Assembly: GCF_000430745.1 (NCBI RefSeq)
Contig: NZ_KE387233.1
Span: 31,870 to 95,869 of the forward strand
Direction: 5' to 3'
DNA from: Fictibacillus gelatini DSM 15865
GTDB taxonomy: Bacteria; Bacillota; Bacilli; Bacillales; Fictibacillaceae
Length of the DNA stretch: 64,000 nucleotides
A model generated the notes under the pieces. It had not been told where the DNA came from, ran no database searches, and saw nothing but the letters and a program-made list of their open reading frames with translations. Made by a program: the position numbers and the translations under genes. Shown here piece by piece: positions 48,961-58,111 of the stretch. Each line of letters starts with the position of its first letter. Position 1 is the stretch's first letter.

Positions 48961-49308
48961 TTAATACGTGGTCGTCGTAAATGGACCAATTGTTGTCGTT
49001 GCCGCTGTTGTGAATGGAACAGTAGCTGTTGTCGTAATCGTAACCGCCGTAACTGTTGTAGCTGTTGTAACTATCGCACTAGTTGTAACGACTCCAGCGG
49101 TTGTTATCACTGTAAACCTTCCATCTCCTGAACTATCAGGGCCTCCTAAACTGGCGAGATCTTCCGGGCTTGAACGAAAGCAATTCAAAACCTCCGACCA
49201 TTCCTGATCCTCGTTCCTATTTTTGGCGTTTTCAATCACCATGGCTTTCATTTTCTCGGCAAATTCTTTATCGGTTGTCGCACGCTGTAAAATTTCATTT
49301 ATATTCAT
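48961..49308 (-). CDS. Thr-rich putative RiPP precursor peptide (115 aa)
   Basis: Residues 1-50 look like a leader: a charged amphipathic helix (MNINEILQRATTDKEFAEKM) then EWSEVLNCFRSSPEDLASLGG, with a possible Gly-Gly cleavage site at 55-56. Residues 66-115 contain 24 Thr and one Ser in 50 positions, spaced by Val, Ala and Ile and ending PFTTTTY, with no Cys. The next gene encodes a kinase-lyase, so conversion of Thr to dehydrobutyrine is inferred. Without Cys no lanthionine ring can form in this part. ATG at 49308 follows GGAGG by 11 nt; an ATG at 49326 overlaps that site. Confidence 0.8.
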   Translation of the reverse strand: MNINEILQRATTDKEFAEKMKAMVIENAKNRNEDQEWSEVLNCFRSSPEDLASLGGPDSSGDGRFTVITTAGVVTTSAIVTTATTVTAVTITTTATVPFTTAATTTIGPFTTTTY

Positions 49309-49540
49309 TTTATTAAAAACCTCCATAACTGCAGGGCAGTTTATATAGACGAAACAGCAAAAGATGCTGCCAATTCACATCTCTTTCTAAATAGTATAAT
49401 CATGGAAGGTTATCGTTGTCCGGGGGTTTGGCCAAAAAAATGCGTGTACAACTTTTGTTTACTAAAACATCCGTACTTGTCCGATTCATTTCTTATGCGA
49501 ATCTCATAATCTATTAATAAAAAGTAATGAGGTGAGGGAA

Positions 49541-49900
49541 ATGATAAGGCGAATTAACGCATGTATTGGAGATAAATTGGCTTATTGGCTCTCAACGATG
49601 GCCTGCTTTTACGTGGTTGCTGCACTTGTGATTATACCGCTTTTTTTCCAGCATCCGGACACTCTCGTAGGATGGGTTCAATATATTGTACAAAGCATCT
49701 TTCAAGGGGTGGCATTGCCTGTCCTGGGATATGTCGCAAGAATCGCCGGGGAAAACCAGGAAAAGATCATTAACGAAACGCATGATGCGGTGATGGAAGA
49801 GCTTACCCTTGTAAAGGAAGAGTTGGCTCTTGCACGTGAACACCGCGATGCATTGCAAAAACTGGCCGAAGAGTTAAAGCAACAGTTAAATAAAACGTAA
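49541..49900 (+). CDS. Small membrane protein with C-terminal coiled coil
   Basis: The 119-residue protein has two membrane helices (about 14-36 and 45-65) and a C-terminal coiled coil (EELTLVKEELALAREHRD and on to residue 119). The overall form resembles small low-affinity-iron-permease-like proteins, but the family is not certain. ATG at 49541 follows GAGGTGAGGG. The holin-like toxin gene lies 76 bp downstream. Confidence 0.65.
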   Translation: MIRRINACIGDKLAYWLSTMACFYVVAALVIIPLFFQHPDTLVGWVQYIVQSIFQGVALPVLGYVARIAGENQEKIINETHDAVMEELTLVKEELALAREHRDALQKLAEELKQQLNKT

Positions 49901-49976
49901 TTTAAAAATTATTTTATAAAATTTTGAATAGGACAAACTCTGGAGCGGACACACTAGGGGAAAGGAGGGAATTGGC

Positions 49977-50063
49977 ATGACAGTATTTGAAACCATTTCA
50001 TTAATGATTAACTTTTCAATGCTCGTTATCGCACTCCTTCACTCCAACAATAAGTCGCTCTAG
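49977..50063 (+). CDS. Putative holin-like type I toxin peptide (28 aa)
   Basis: The 28-codon frame (MTVFETISLMINFSMLVIAL, ending HSNNKSL) is clearly related to the 27-aa frame at 4167-4250, sharing MTVFE, SLMI and the SNNK tail. GGAAAGGAGGGAATTGGC precedes the ATG. It is a single hydrophobic helix typical of type I toxins. A strong 16-bp hairpin lies 18 bp downstream. A convergent antitoxin RNA would be expected but could not be confirmed. Confidence 0.8.
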   Translation: MTVFETISLMINFSMLVIALLHSNNKSL

Positions 50064-50081
50064 GGGATCCGGTTACTTGAC

Positions 50082-50119
50082 AAAGTGCCCCCGGGAAACA
50101 ATATTCCCGGGGGCACTTT
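50082..50119. terminator. Strong symmetric hairpin after the holin-like toxin
   Basis: AAAGTGCCCCCGGGAA and TTCCCGGGGGCACTTT form a perfect 16-bp stem with a 6-nt loop. The T tract is short on both strands. It probably ends the toxin transcript and may also end an antisense RNA. Confidence 0.6.
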
Positions 50120-50293
50120 GCTGTCATTTGCTCAAGAAATGGCATTTCGAACCATAAAGGAAATTCACAGGATGGGATGGAAGAATTTACACGTCATTTC
50201 CAATAGGATACAATTAAATAAACGGCAACAACTATTGAAAGACGATAATTTTATAGATTATCAAAACATGAAAATTTGAAAGGAAGGGTTAAC

Positions 50294-51031
50294 GTGATCG
50301 AGGTTGAACATCTGACAAAAGCGTTCAAAGACAAAAAAAAGACGATAACGGCAGTAAATGACGTTTCTTTTTCCATCCAAAAAGGAGAAGTTGTTGGATT
50401 ATTAGGTGAAAATGGGGCGGGGAAAACGACAATGCTGCGAATGATTGCTACGGTCTTGCATCCTTCGTGCGGGTCTATCCTTATTGACGGTATAGATATT
50501 TTAAAAGATCCGATGAAAATTAAGCGGAAGATCGGTGTATTATTCGGCAGTGAGACAGGGCTTTATGAACGGCTTACAGCCAGAGAAAACTTGCTCTATT
50601 TTGCAAAGCTTTACGGAATCAACAATCATGAGGCAAAAGGGAAAGTGGAGCAATTGTCCGTCCGTTTTGGAATGAAAGAATACTTGGATCGAAGAGTAGC
50701 AGGATTCTCAAAAGGAATGAGGCAAAAAGTGGCGATAGCCCGAACGCTAATTCATGATCCTGAAGTGATTTTGTTCGATGAGCCCACAACAGGATTAGAC
50801 ATCACATCAGCCAATATGTTTCGCCAGCTGATCCATGAGCTTCGAACAGAAGGAAAAACGATTATCTTCTCAAGCCACATCATGGAAGAAGTGAAGCTCC
50901 TTTGCGAGTCTGTCATTATGATCCATAAAGGTGAATTAGTGTATCATGGGAAGCTTAGAGACCTATATGCCGAAGAGAAAAGCGAAGATTTGAATGATAT
51001 CTTTATGTCTCGATTAGTGGAAGGAGCGTAA
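50294..51031 (+). CDS. natA: Sodium efflux ABC transporter ATPase NatA
   Basis: The 245-residue ABC ATPase has Walker A GENGAGKTT (about 38-46), the signature FSKGMRQKVAIARTL (about 141) and Walker B VILFDEPTTGLD. Length and similarity match B. subtilis NatA, which with NatB exports Na+. GTG at 50294 lies 5 nt after AAGGAAGGG; the TTG at 50276 overlaps no better site. It is followed by natB after 3 nt. Confidence 0.9.
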   Translation: MIEVEHLTKAFKDKKKTITAVNDVSFSIQKGEVVGLLGENGAGKTTMLRMIATVLHPSCGSILIDGIDILKDPMKIKRKIGVLFGSETGLYERLTARENLLYFAKLYGINNHEAKGKVEQLSVRFGMKEYLDRRVAGFSKGMRQKVAIARTLIHDPEVILFDEPTTGLDITSANMFRQLIHELRTEGKTIIFSSHIMEEVKLLCESVIMIHKGELVYHGKLRDLYAEEKSEDLNDIFMSRLVEGA

Positions 51032-51034
51032 CGG

Positions 51035-52201
51035 ATGGTCTGGGGAATTTTTAAAAAGGAATTGATCGATTCATTGCGGGATCGGAAAACGATTGTTTTA
51101 AGCGTATTAATTCCGATTATTTTAAATGCAGGACTAATGCTACTATTTGATCGTGTAGTGCTGAATAAATCAGAAGACACGATGACAATTGCAGTGAATC
51201 AAAATAGCCAATCTACCATTTATAAGTGGCTGTACGATATGAAAAATACGAAAATTAAGGAACTTTCTGATCCAATGGAAGCAGTGAAGGACGGAGACGC
51301 GCAAGTCGGCATTAAGGTTGGAAGTGACTTTGACCAAAAACTAAAAAATGGAGGCTCTCCCGAGTTAACCATTTATTCAGATTCTGGAAGCTCAAAAAGC
51401 TCGGCAGCAGTTGAAACAGTAAAAAATATAATTTCAATGCACGAGCAAACCATTGTGAATGAAAAACTCCAATCGGCGCATATTGATCCGAAAGTGCTTA
51501 ACCCGTTTCAAATGAAAGTGAAAAATGTGGCCAAAGATGACGATGGCGGAATGTATTTGGTTTCTCTGTTTGCGCAAATCATCATCGTACTCGGGGTGAT
51601 GATGGGCGGTGTTTCGGCGGCTAATGATTTGTTTGCCGGAGAGAAAGAGCGGAAAACGATGGAGGCTTTGTTGATCACACCAGTCAAACGGAGTCATTTA
51701 ATTACGGGAAAATGGTTAACGATTTCAGTGCTGGGGGCCATTACCGGTATATTTTCAACTGTAACATTAGTTGTCTTTATAAAATTTTTTACGACGAATC
51801 TGCCAAATGTGTTTGATCTAGAACACGGAGGCGGAAAGCTCATCGCAGCATTGTTGATTGCAATTATTTTATTCGCTTTTTTAGTCGCAAGCATCCAGGT
51901 CATTTTCAGCTTGTTTGCCAATACGATGAAAGAAGCGCAAAACTACATTTCTCCTCTTATGTTGCTTGGAATGCTTCCTTATTATTTTTTAATTACGGTT
52001 TCCGTCAACGAAATGACGACGATGCATTTCATCATTCCGTTTTTAAACATTTATGCGCTGATTAAGCAATTAATTTACGGTGTTTATTCACTGCAAAATG
52101 TTCTGCTAACGATCGGAAGCACACTTGTTTGTATCGTCATATTCTTTACGATTGCCCGGGTGATGTTCGGGAAAGATCGCTGGGTGCTTGAGAAATCTTA
52201 G
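51035..52201 (+). CDS. natB: Sodium efflux ABC transporter permease NatB
   Basis: The 388-residue membrane protein has one N-terminal helix (about 18-37), a long extracytoplasmic domain (about 45-170) and five or six C-terminal helices including LFAGEKERKTMEALLITPVKRS, the ABC-2 permease loop. It pairs with NatA for Na+ extrusion. GTGGAAGGAGCGTAACGG lies before the ATG. A single 21-bp GGCGGATAG-type unit follows near 52233. Confidence 0.9.
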   Translation: MVWGIFKKELIDSLRDRKTIVLSVLIPIILNAGLMLLFDRVVLNKSEDTMTIAVNQNSQSTIYKWLYDMKNTKIKELSDPMEAVKDGDAQVGIKVGSDFDQKLKNGGSPELTIYSDSGSSKSSAAVETVKNIISMHEQTIVNEKLQSAHIDPKVLNPFQMKVKNVAKDDDGGMYLVSLFAQIIIVLGVMMGGVSAANDLFAGEKERKTMEALLITPVKRSHLITGKWLTISVLGAITGIFSTVTLVVFIKFFTTNLPNVFDLEHGGGKLIAALLIAIILFAFLVASIQVIFSLFANTMKEAQNYISPLMLLGMLPYYFLITVSVNEMTTMHFIIPFLNIYALIKQLIYGVYSLQNVLLTIGSTLVCIVIFFTIARVMFGKDRWVLEKS

Positions 52202-52288
52202 AATAAGAGAAAGCTTGTAGAAAGCCTGAAGATTGGCGGATAGTACACCTGAAAAAATCCTTGTTAGAAACATGACCGATAGGAAATT

Positions 52289-52334
52289 ACAAGAAAGCAC
52301 ATCTTAGAATGAATCTAAAATGTGCTTCTTTATA
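52289..52334. terminator. Bidirectional terminator between natB and hrtA
   Basis: AAGAAAGCACATCTTAG and CTAAAATGTGCTTCTT pair with two mismatches, ending in TTT on either strand. Confidence 0.75.
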
Positions 52335-53030
52335 TTAAAGAGACATTCGCTTTGTTTGTTCTAAGAGCTTTCCATCCTCAATAAATACGACACGGTCGCA
52401 TAAATCGAGCATTCGCCTGTCATGCGTGACCATAATGGCCGCTTTATCTCTTAATTTCACTTCATCGGCAAGCATTTGGACGACCGCGCGTCCCCGTTCT
52501 GAATCAAGGCTTGCTGTCGGTTCATCAGCTAAAATGATTTCCGGGTCATTCATCCATGCTCTGGCGATGGCCACCCGCTGGCGTTCGCCACCCGATAAAC
52601 TCTCTGGATAGTTGTTTTTCCGGTGGGCGAGCCCGAGCCGCTTGAGAAGATCGTCCGCTCTCTTTTCCGCTTTTTCATTAAGAGTGCCCGCCAATTCCGG
52701 GATGAGCAGCAATTGATCACGAACTGTTAAATACGGGATTAAATTGGAACTTTGAAAAATGAACCCGATTTTTTCCATCCGGATCCGATTCATTTGTTTT
52801 GGCGAAAGATCGTTAATTTCTTCACCGCCAAGGATAATGCGTCCGCTCGAAGGTGAAAGCAAAGCGCCGGCGATCGAAAGAAACGTGCTTTTACCGGAAC
52901 CGGATGGGCCAACTAATGCGACAAACTCACCAGCTTTCACATGAAGCGAAACATGGTCAAGCACTTTCACAGACGTATCCCCATCACCGAAAACTTTGCT
53001 TATGTTATCAAGTACAAGTTTATATTCCAT
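52335..53030 (-). CDS. hrtA: Heme efflux ABC transporter ATPase HrtA
   Basis: The 231-residue ATPase of the MacB/LolD type has Walker A GPSGSGKST (about 40-48), the signature LSGGERQRVAIARA (about 144) and Walker B ILADEPTASLD. With HrtB it forms the heme-regulated exporter. Its ATG overlaps the hrtB stop by one base. The assignment rests on the complete set hssR-hssS-hrtB-hrtA and the HssR box before hrtB. Confidence 0.88.
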   Translation of the reverse strand: MEYKLVLDNISKVFGDGDTSVKVLDHVSLHVKAGEFVALVGPSGSGKSTFLSIAGALLSPSSGRIILGGEEINDLSPKQMNRIRMEKIGFIFQSSNLIPYLTVRDQLLLIPELAGTLNEKAEKRADDLLKRLGLAHRKNNYPESLSGGERQRVAIARAWMNDPEIILADEPTASLDSERGRAVVQMLADEVKLRDKAAIMVTHDRRMLDLCDRVVFIEDGKLLEQTKRMSL

Positions 53031-54130
53031 TAGACAGCCCTCCCAATCGCCTCAATCGCATCAATTTTAACGACGCGGTAGAGTGATAACAATGAACCCG
53101 CCACAGATACCGCTAAAAATAGACCCGAACAGCCGAACGCCAATAGTGGGCTGAGGTCAAACGGCATGCTGTTTGGCAGAACGGCCGAAATGCCATAAGT
53201 CAATGCCATACTGATAACCAGGCTGACAATGGAAAGCATCAGCACCTGAAAAAGAATCGTCCGCGCCAATTGGCTTGATTTTGCCCCGATTGCTTTTAAG
53301 ACACCAAATTGATTCATTTTTTGAATCGTGATGACATAAAAGAAGACGGCCAATACAAAAGCGGCAATAATGAATAAAAAAACAATCATCATCATAAGTG
53401 AGCCTTGCTCTTCTTTGTATCCGGGAATGCCTTCTAACGCCTTGCCCTTAGCTAAAACGTCCACTTCTTTAACATTTTTCTCAATGTTGTCAGCTTTGCC
53501 CTGATCGGCTTTCAAGGCTAGAGCGTTGAAGGATAATTTATTTTGGGCATTGGATGGTTGGATAGAAGCCCACTCTTTAAAGTTCATATGGATAACGGGC
53601 GTGTGGCTAAACGACTGATTTTTCGTAAAGCCAACAATTTTAAATTCTTTTCCGGATAGTTGATCCTTTATTCGGCTGCCTATACTTAAGCCTTCATTTT
53701 TAAACGACTGATCGACAATGATTTCATTTTTAGTTGAATTGTTGATCAAATTGCCTTCCGCAAGTTCCGGCGCCAGCATCCCATTCATATCGATGGCGAA
53801 AAACGTGGCATCGATTTTTTTCGATGATCCTTTTTTCGTAACAGTCGTCATTTGCACGCCTAGAGGAGTCGAGGCATTGTTCCCGACAAATTGACGGACG
53901 TCTTGTAATTGATCTTCAGATAATAATGACCGGTTGAATCGGTGATCTGAGTCTTTTTGAAGTACGAAATAGTCCGCCTTCATGGTTTGGATCGAAGAAG
54001 CATTGTCAGACGATAATCCTTTAGCCAGACCCGAAACAAAAAAGACTAACCAGGCAATGAGGACCATAATCAAACCAATTAGAAGGTAGCGCAATTTGGC
54101 ATATTGAAATTCGCGCAATGCGAGAAACAT
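53030..54130 (-). CDS. hrtB: Heme efflux ABC transporter permease HrtB
   Basis: The 366-residue permease has the FtsX/MacB layout: a first helix at about 14-35, an extracellular domain (about 40-225), and three C-terminal helices. The N-terminus MFLALREFQYAKLRYLLIG is typical of HrtB. ATG at 54130 lies 11 nt after GGAG; the ATG at 54151 has no site. It is the first gene after the HssR box and removes excess heme from the membrane. Confidence 0.87.
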   Translation of the reverse strand: MFLALREFQYAKLRYLLIGLIMVLIAWLVFFVSGLAKGLSSDNASSIQTMKADYFVLQKDSDHRFNRSLLSEDQLQDVRQFVGNNASTPLGVQMTTVTKKGSSKKIDATFFAIDMNGMLAPELAEGNLINNSTKNEIIVDQSFKNEGLSIGSRIKDQLSGKEFKIVGFTKNQSFSHTPVIHMNFKEWASIQPSNAQNKLSFNALALKADQGKADNIEKNVKEVDVLAKGKALEGIPGYKEEQGSLMMMIVFLFIIAAFVLAVFFYVITIQKMNQFGVLKAIGAKSSQLARTILFQVLMLSIVSLVISMALTYGISAVLPNSMPFDLSPLLAFGCSGLFLAVSVAGSLLSLYRVVKIDAIEAIGRAV

Positions 54131-54187
54131 GATTCGCTCATCTCCATTCATTAAAAATTAATTCCCTGATTGAAAGTATAGGAATGA

Positions 54188-54207
54188 AATATGAACGGAA
54201 GATGAAC
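54188..54207 (-). promoter_or_regulatory. HssR-binding direct repeat before hrtBA
   Basis: Read on the minus strand, GTTCATCTT and GTTCATATT are direct repeats separated by two bases, matching the HssR target of Staphylococcus (GTTCATATT repeats). It lies in the 79-bp gap between hssS and hrtB, so heme stress should turn on hrtBA through HssRS. Confidence 0.85.
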
Positions 54208-54209
54208 GG

Positions 54210-55592
54210 TTAATTACAATTTGGCAGATTCACGATAAAGGTTGTTCCTTTTCCTAATTGGCTTTCAACATGAATGTGTCCACCATGTAATTCAACAATT
54301 TTTTTCGTAATGGCAAGGCCTAAACCGCTCGAGCCTTCTTTTCGGCTTCTCGCTTTGTCCGCTTTATAAAAACGATTGAAAATATGAGGAAGATCCTTTT
54401 CTGAAATGCCGATTCCCGTATCTTTAATCTCAATCTGGCATTCCCCGTCATTCTTTCTCAGCCGAAGTGAAATAGATCCGCCATTTTCAGTGAATTTAAT
54501 GCTGTTTGTAATCAAGTTTGTCCATACCTGGTGAAGCAACTTTTCATCAGCCCGAATGAAGGCCGATGGAAGTTCCATATCAATAGCCAGCTCTTTTTCG
54601 CGCCAGCTCCATTCCGTCATCATTAACACTTGTTTCATTTGAGCGGCTACGTCAAACGTGCTTTTCTCCAGAATGTTTTCTTCTTTATCAAGGGAAGCAA
54701 GAGTCAATAATTGTTTGCTCAATTGAGACATTCTGCGGCTTTCGTTTTCAATAATGGAAAGATACGTCTGGCGCTCGTCTTCGGATAGATTTTCAGTTTG
54801 CAGTGTTTGTGAAAACCCCTGGATGGAGGCAAGCGGCGATTGGATTTCATGCGAAACATTTGAAACAAATTCCTGGCGCATTTCTTCAAGCTGCTCCAAA
54901 CTTCTTGCCATTTGTGAAAAATGGCTGGCCAGTTTGCCGATTTCATCCCGCCGCTTCACATTCAATTTAATGTTATATTTCCCCTGTGCGAGTTGTTTTG
55001 TGGCATCCGTCAATTTAATGATGGGTTTCACGATATAACGGGTGCTGACCAAAACGAAAAGAATACTCAATACGATGGTGAAAAGAAGGATAATTGCAAA
55101 AAAGATGCGCAATTCCCCAAATTGAACTTCAACGTTCGGACGGATGAAAAGGGCATACGTTTGATCGTTTACCTTAATGGGAACCCCGATCGTATTGGCA
55201 AGAACGTTGTCAAAAAAACCAGTGATAAACAATTTGGAAGGAAAATGAGAAATTCCGTGGTAAACGTGTCCGTTCAAAACGTCTTTAACAATATCGGGAT
55301 TTAATCCCCTTTCTCTGAACGTCCCCCCATAAAACACACCCCGCTCCTTCTCATCCACAAGGTAAAGCTGATAGCCCAATTGGCCGATGCTCTTCAAATA
55401 ATCATCCTTGTTTACTTCCGGATGGTTTTCATAAAATGTTTTAACGTCTCTTGCCATCTTTGTCACTTTTGCATCATTGAACGGTTTTAAACTGTATTGG
55501 TAATATACATTTGAAATAATAAAGGCGAGGATGCTACTTAAAATCATTACAAAGATGGTCGTTGCGACAATCCGTAAATATAATGTTTTCAC
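54210..55592 (-). CDS. hssS: Heme sensor histidine kinase HssS
   Basis: The 460-residue sensor kinase has two membrane helices (about 8-28 and 163-185) around an extracytoplasmic sensing loop, a HAMP domain (about 186-238), an H-box SNVSHEIQSPLASI (His near 249) and an ATPase domain (DTGIGI, SSGLGLAI). Length and context match HssS (about 457 residues). It overlaps hssR by 4 nt. Confidence 0.88.
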   Translation of the reverse strand: MKTLYLRIVATTIFVMILSSILAFIISNVYYQYSLKPFNDAKVTKMARDVKTFYENHPEVNKDDYLKSIGQLGYQLYLVDEKERGVFYGGTFRERGLNPDIVKDVLNGHVYHGISHFPSKLFITGFFDNVLANTIGVPIKVNDQTYALFIRPNVEVQFGELRIFFAIILLFTIVLSILFVLVSTRYIVKPIIKLTDATKQLAQGKYNIKLNVKRRDEIGKLASHFSQMARSLEQLEEMRQEFVSNVSHEIQSPLASIQGFSQTLQTENLSEDERQTYLSIIENESRRMSQLSKQLLTLASLDKEENILEKSTFDVAAQMKQVLMMTEWSWREKELAIDMELPSAFIRADEKLLHQVWTNLITNSIKFTENGGSISLRLRKNDGECQIEIKDTGIGISEKDLPHIFNRFYKADKARSRKEGSSGLGLAITKKIVELHGGHIHVESQLGKGTTFIVNLPNCN

Positions 55593-56266
55593 TTCTTTAA
55601 GACCTCCAGTTTATAGCCGACTCCCCGAACCGTTTTAATGGTGAAATCATCGGTTCGGCCTGCAAAACGCTCCCGCAGCCGCTTAATATGGACATCCACG
55701 GTCCGGTCATCCCCGTTAAAATCTGGCCCCCAGATAAGCTGTATTAATTCATCACGCGAAAAAATGCGCTCCGGGTAACTGGCTAACTGAAAGAGCAATT
55801 CAAACTCTTTTAATGGAAGCATCAATAGTTTTCCATCACAATGCACTTCATAGCTTTTTCGGTCAATGATAGTATCGTTTAGAGCAATTCTTTCTGCGCT
55901 CACCAGTTGATAACGCCGGAGCAGCGCTTTGATACGGAATAGCAGCTCTTTCGGCTCAAATGGTTTGGTCAAATAATCATCTGTTCCGACTGAAAACCCT
56001 TTTTCTTTATCAACCAGCTGATCTTTCGCTGTAAGTAATATGACCGGGAAATCATAATCGTTTCTAATTTCCGCACACAGCTGATATCCGTCTTTATTTG
56101 GCATCATTACATCGACAATGGCCAAATGGATGTGCTCTTTTGCAATTAAAGTGGCGGCTTCTTCCCCGTCTGCCGCCTCAAAGACAATGTAACCTTCCGT
56201 CTGCAGATAGTGTCTGACCAATTCACGAATGTGGGCATCATCATCAGCAATTAAAATATGAATCAT
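55589..56266 (-). CDS. hssR: Heme response regulator HssR
   Basis: The 225-residue OmpR-type regulator has a receiver domain (phospho-Asp in AIVDVMMPNKDGY, near 52; acidic DDD near 8-10; Lys in TKPFEPKELL near 101) and a C-terminal winged helix (DRTVDVHIKRLRERF and TVRGVGYKL). It should bind the direct repeat before hrtB. It is the first gene of the hssR-hssS-hrtB-hrtA set. Confidence 0.9.
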   Translation of the reverse strand: MIHILIADDDAHIRELVRHYLQTEGYIVFEAADGEEAATLIAKEHIHLAIVDVMMPNKDGYQLCAEIRNDYDFPVILLTAKDQLVDKEKGFSVGTDDYLTKPFEPKELLFRIKALLRRYQLVSAERIALNDTIIDRKSYEVHCDGKLLMLPLKEFELLFQLASYPERIFSRDELIQLIWGPDFNGDDRTVDVHIKRLRERFAGRTDDFTIKTVRGVGYKLEVLKK

Positions 56267-56436
56267 CGAACTGACAGCTCCTTACAATATGTTCTGTTGA
56301 CTCAAGTGTACTCGATTTTATTTTTGAATGAAAATAAATGGAGGAGAAAAATAAGTAAGCAAATCAATTTTTATTTGTTCCTCGATGTGTCATTATAATA
56401 GTAGGTTAGATGATTAAAGAAACTGGAGGCGATAGA

Positions 56437-57264
56437 ATGAAAAGCTTACAGGACACAACAACATTACATAATGGAGTGAAAATGCCATGGGTCGGTCTTG
56501 GCGTATGGCGGGTTAATGAAGGGGAAGAGGTCGTTCAATCGGTTAAATGGGCGATCGAGGCAGGATATCGCAGCATCGATACGGCAGCAGTTTACAAAAA
56601 CGAAGAAGGCGTCGGAAAAGCGATCAAAGAAACCGGTGTTCCGAGAGAAGAGTTATTTATTACGACAAAAGTGTGGAACGACGATCAAGGCTATGAATCT
56701 ACGCTTTCCGCTTTTGAAGAAAGCCTAAAAAAGCTCGATCTTGATTATGTCGACCTCTATTTGATTCACTGGCCTGTCAAAGGAAAGTATAAAGAAACAT
56801 GGCGAGCGCTTGAAAAATTATATAAAGACGGCCGCGTAAAGGCGATTGGTGTCAGCAACTTCCATATTCACCATTTAAAAGATTTGATGGAAGACGCTGA
56901 AATTGTCCCTATGGTCAACCAGGTCGAAACCCATCCACGCCTTTCCCAAAAAGAGCTTCTTCAATTCTGTAAGGAAAATAACATCCAAATGGAAGCGTGG
57001 AGCCCGCTCATGCAAGGAGAATTGCTTGGCGATCCAACATTAGTCGAAATCGCCAATAAATATAACAAAACTCCGGCTCAAGTCATCTTGCGCTGGGATC
57101 TGCAAAACGGTGTTGTCGTCATCCCGAAATCAGTCAAGGAACATCGGATTAAAGAAAACGCCGATCTGTTTGATTTTGAACTTTCCCGTGAAGACATGGA
57201 GAAAATCGACGGCTTAAACCTTAATAAGCGAGTCGGTCCGGATCCAGACAATTTTAATTTCTAA
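56437..57264 (+). CDS. yvgN: Aldo-keto reductase, glyoxal reductase-like (YvgN)
   Basis: The 275-residue AKR-family enzyme closely matches B. subtilis YvgN (276 residues). It has the family motifs [20 protein letters not shown] with catalytic Asp and Tyr (about 45-55), Lys in [10 protein letters not shown], His in LIHWPVK and [13 protein letters not shown] for NADPH binding. It should reduce glyoxal and methylglyoxal. ATG at 56437 follows GGAGGCGATAGA. A strong terminator follows. Confidence 0.93.
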   Translation: MKSLQDTTTLHNGVKMPWVGLGVWRVNEGEEVVQSVKWAIEAGYRSIDTAAVYKNEEGVGKAIKETGVPREELFITTKVWNDDQGYESTLSAFEESLKKLDLDYVDLYLIHWPVKGKYKETWRALEKLYKDGRVKAIGVSNFHIHHLKDLMEDAEIVPMVNQVETHPRLSQKELLQFCKENNIQMEAWSPLMQGELLGDPTLVEIANKYNKTPAQVILRWDLQNGVVVIPKSVKEHRIKENADLFDFELSREDMEKIDGLNLNKRVGPDPDNFNF

Positions 57265-57288
57265 ACAAATAAGTGCCGAAGTTGAATG

Positions 57289-57334
57289 GCACCCTCATGG
57301 TTAGATAGTTTCTAACCATGAGAGGTGCTTTTTT
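57289..57334 (+). terminator. Terminator after yvgN
   Basis: GCACCCTCATGGTTAG and CTAACCATGAGAGGTGC pair along 16 bp with one bulge, followed by six T residues. Confidence 0.9.
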
Positions 57335-57548
57335 GTCTTTAAAAGCATTGCTTCCGTATCGCTATCAGCCAGCCTTCATTACTCCGTTTTATTATCTGGA
57401 AAATAAAGAATTTAAAATTGAGCCATTTTATACTAAACTAAAACAAATATCAGATAAGGATTGCCCGGTGGAATGGAAACTTGAGTTAGATCGTAAAAAT
57501 GTAACATGGCTAAAGCGAATAGCGAATCATAATAGCCATCATTCATAG
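57333..57548 (+). CDS. Possible small protein before the mgtC-like gene
   Basis: A 71-codon frame starts at a TTG inside the terminator T run, with AGAGGTG 5 nt upstream, and its stop lies just before the ribosome binding site of the next gene. The product (SLKALLPYRYQPAFITPFYY at the start) is not recognised. Because the start overlaps the yvgN terminator, this is a weak call. Confidence 0.35.
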   Translation: MSLKALLPYRYQPAFITPFYYLENKEFKIEPFYTKLKQISDKDCPVEWKLELDRKNVTWLKRIANHNSHHS

Positions 57549-57565
57549 GAAGGTGGTGGTTACCA

Positions 57566-58102
57566 TTGGAAACATTGCACAGCCTTTATGTCCATCAAGT
57601 GTTAGACCATATGGAAATGTATATACGGATTATCATTAGTGCGTTTTTAGGACTTTTTATAGGCTGGGATCGCTCGTTTAAAAACAAGCCCGCCGGACTA
57701 AAAACCTATTTATACACTTGCGTTTCCTGTACGTTAATCACCATCGTATCAATTTATAGCGCAGAAGCTTTTTCAAAAGCCAACAGCGGAAAAATGATGG
57801 ACCCAATGCGTCTTGCCGCGCAAATTGTTACCGGCCTCGGGTTTCTCGGAGCGGGTCTGATCATGAAGGATGGGGTAAAAGTAAAAGGCTTAACATCAGC
57901 CGCAATGATATTTTTTGCTGGAGGCGTCGGGATAGGAATTGGAGCAGGATTTTACGGCATTGTCATCTTTTCAGTTTTCATAACATTTATTTTAGCGAAA
58001 ATTAGCCTTTTTCTAGAAAAGCGAAATTTGCTTTTATCCCCAAGAAAGAAAAAGGACAAAAAAGAAAAAAAAGCAAATCAAACTTATGAAGCGCAAGGAT
58101 AA
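57566..58102 (+). CDS. MgtC/SapB-family membrane protein
   Basis: The 178-residue protein has about four helices and the MgtC signatures GLFIGWDRSFKNKPAGLKTY (about 29-48), PMRLAAQIVTGLGFLGAGLI (about 79-98) and KGLTSAAMIF. A basic tail of about 20 residues (RKKKDKKEKKANQ) ends the protein. Members influence magnesium or membrane potential; the role here is unknown. The TTG start has AGGAAGGTGGTGG upstream. Confidence 0.88.
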   Translation: METLHSLYVHQVLDHMEMYIRIIISAFLGLFIGWDRSFKNKPAGLKTYLYTCVSCTLITIVSIYSAEAFSKANSGKMMDPMRLAAQIVTGLGFLGAGLIMKDGVKVKGLTSAAMIFFAGGVGIGIGAGFYGIVIFSVFITFILAKISLFLEKRNLLLSPRKKKDKKEKKANQTYEAQG

Positions 58103-58111
58103 TCTTTGCTC

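Noticed and set aside
48859-49207. Plus-strand frames opposite the Thr-rich peptide gene
   Set aside because: They are mirror images of the repetitive Thr codons (Val-rich on the other strand) and lack ribosome binding sites.
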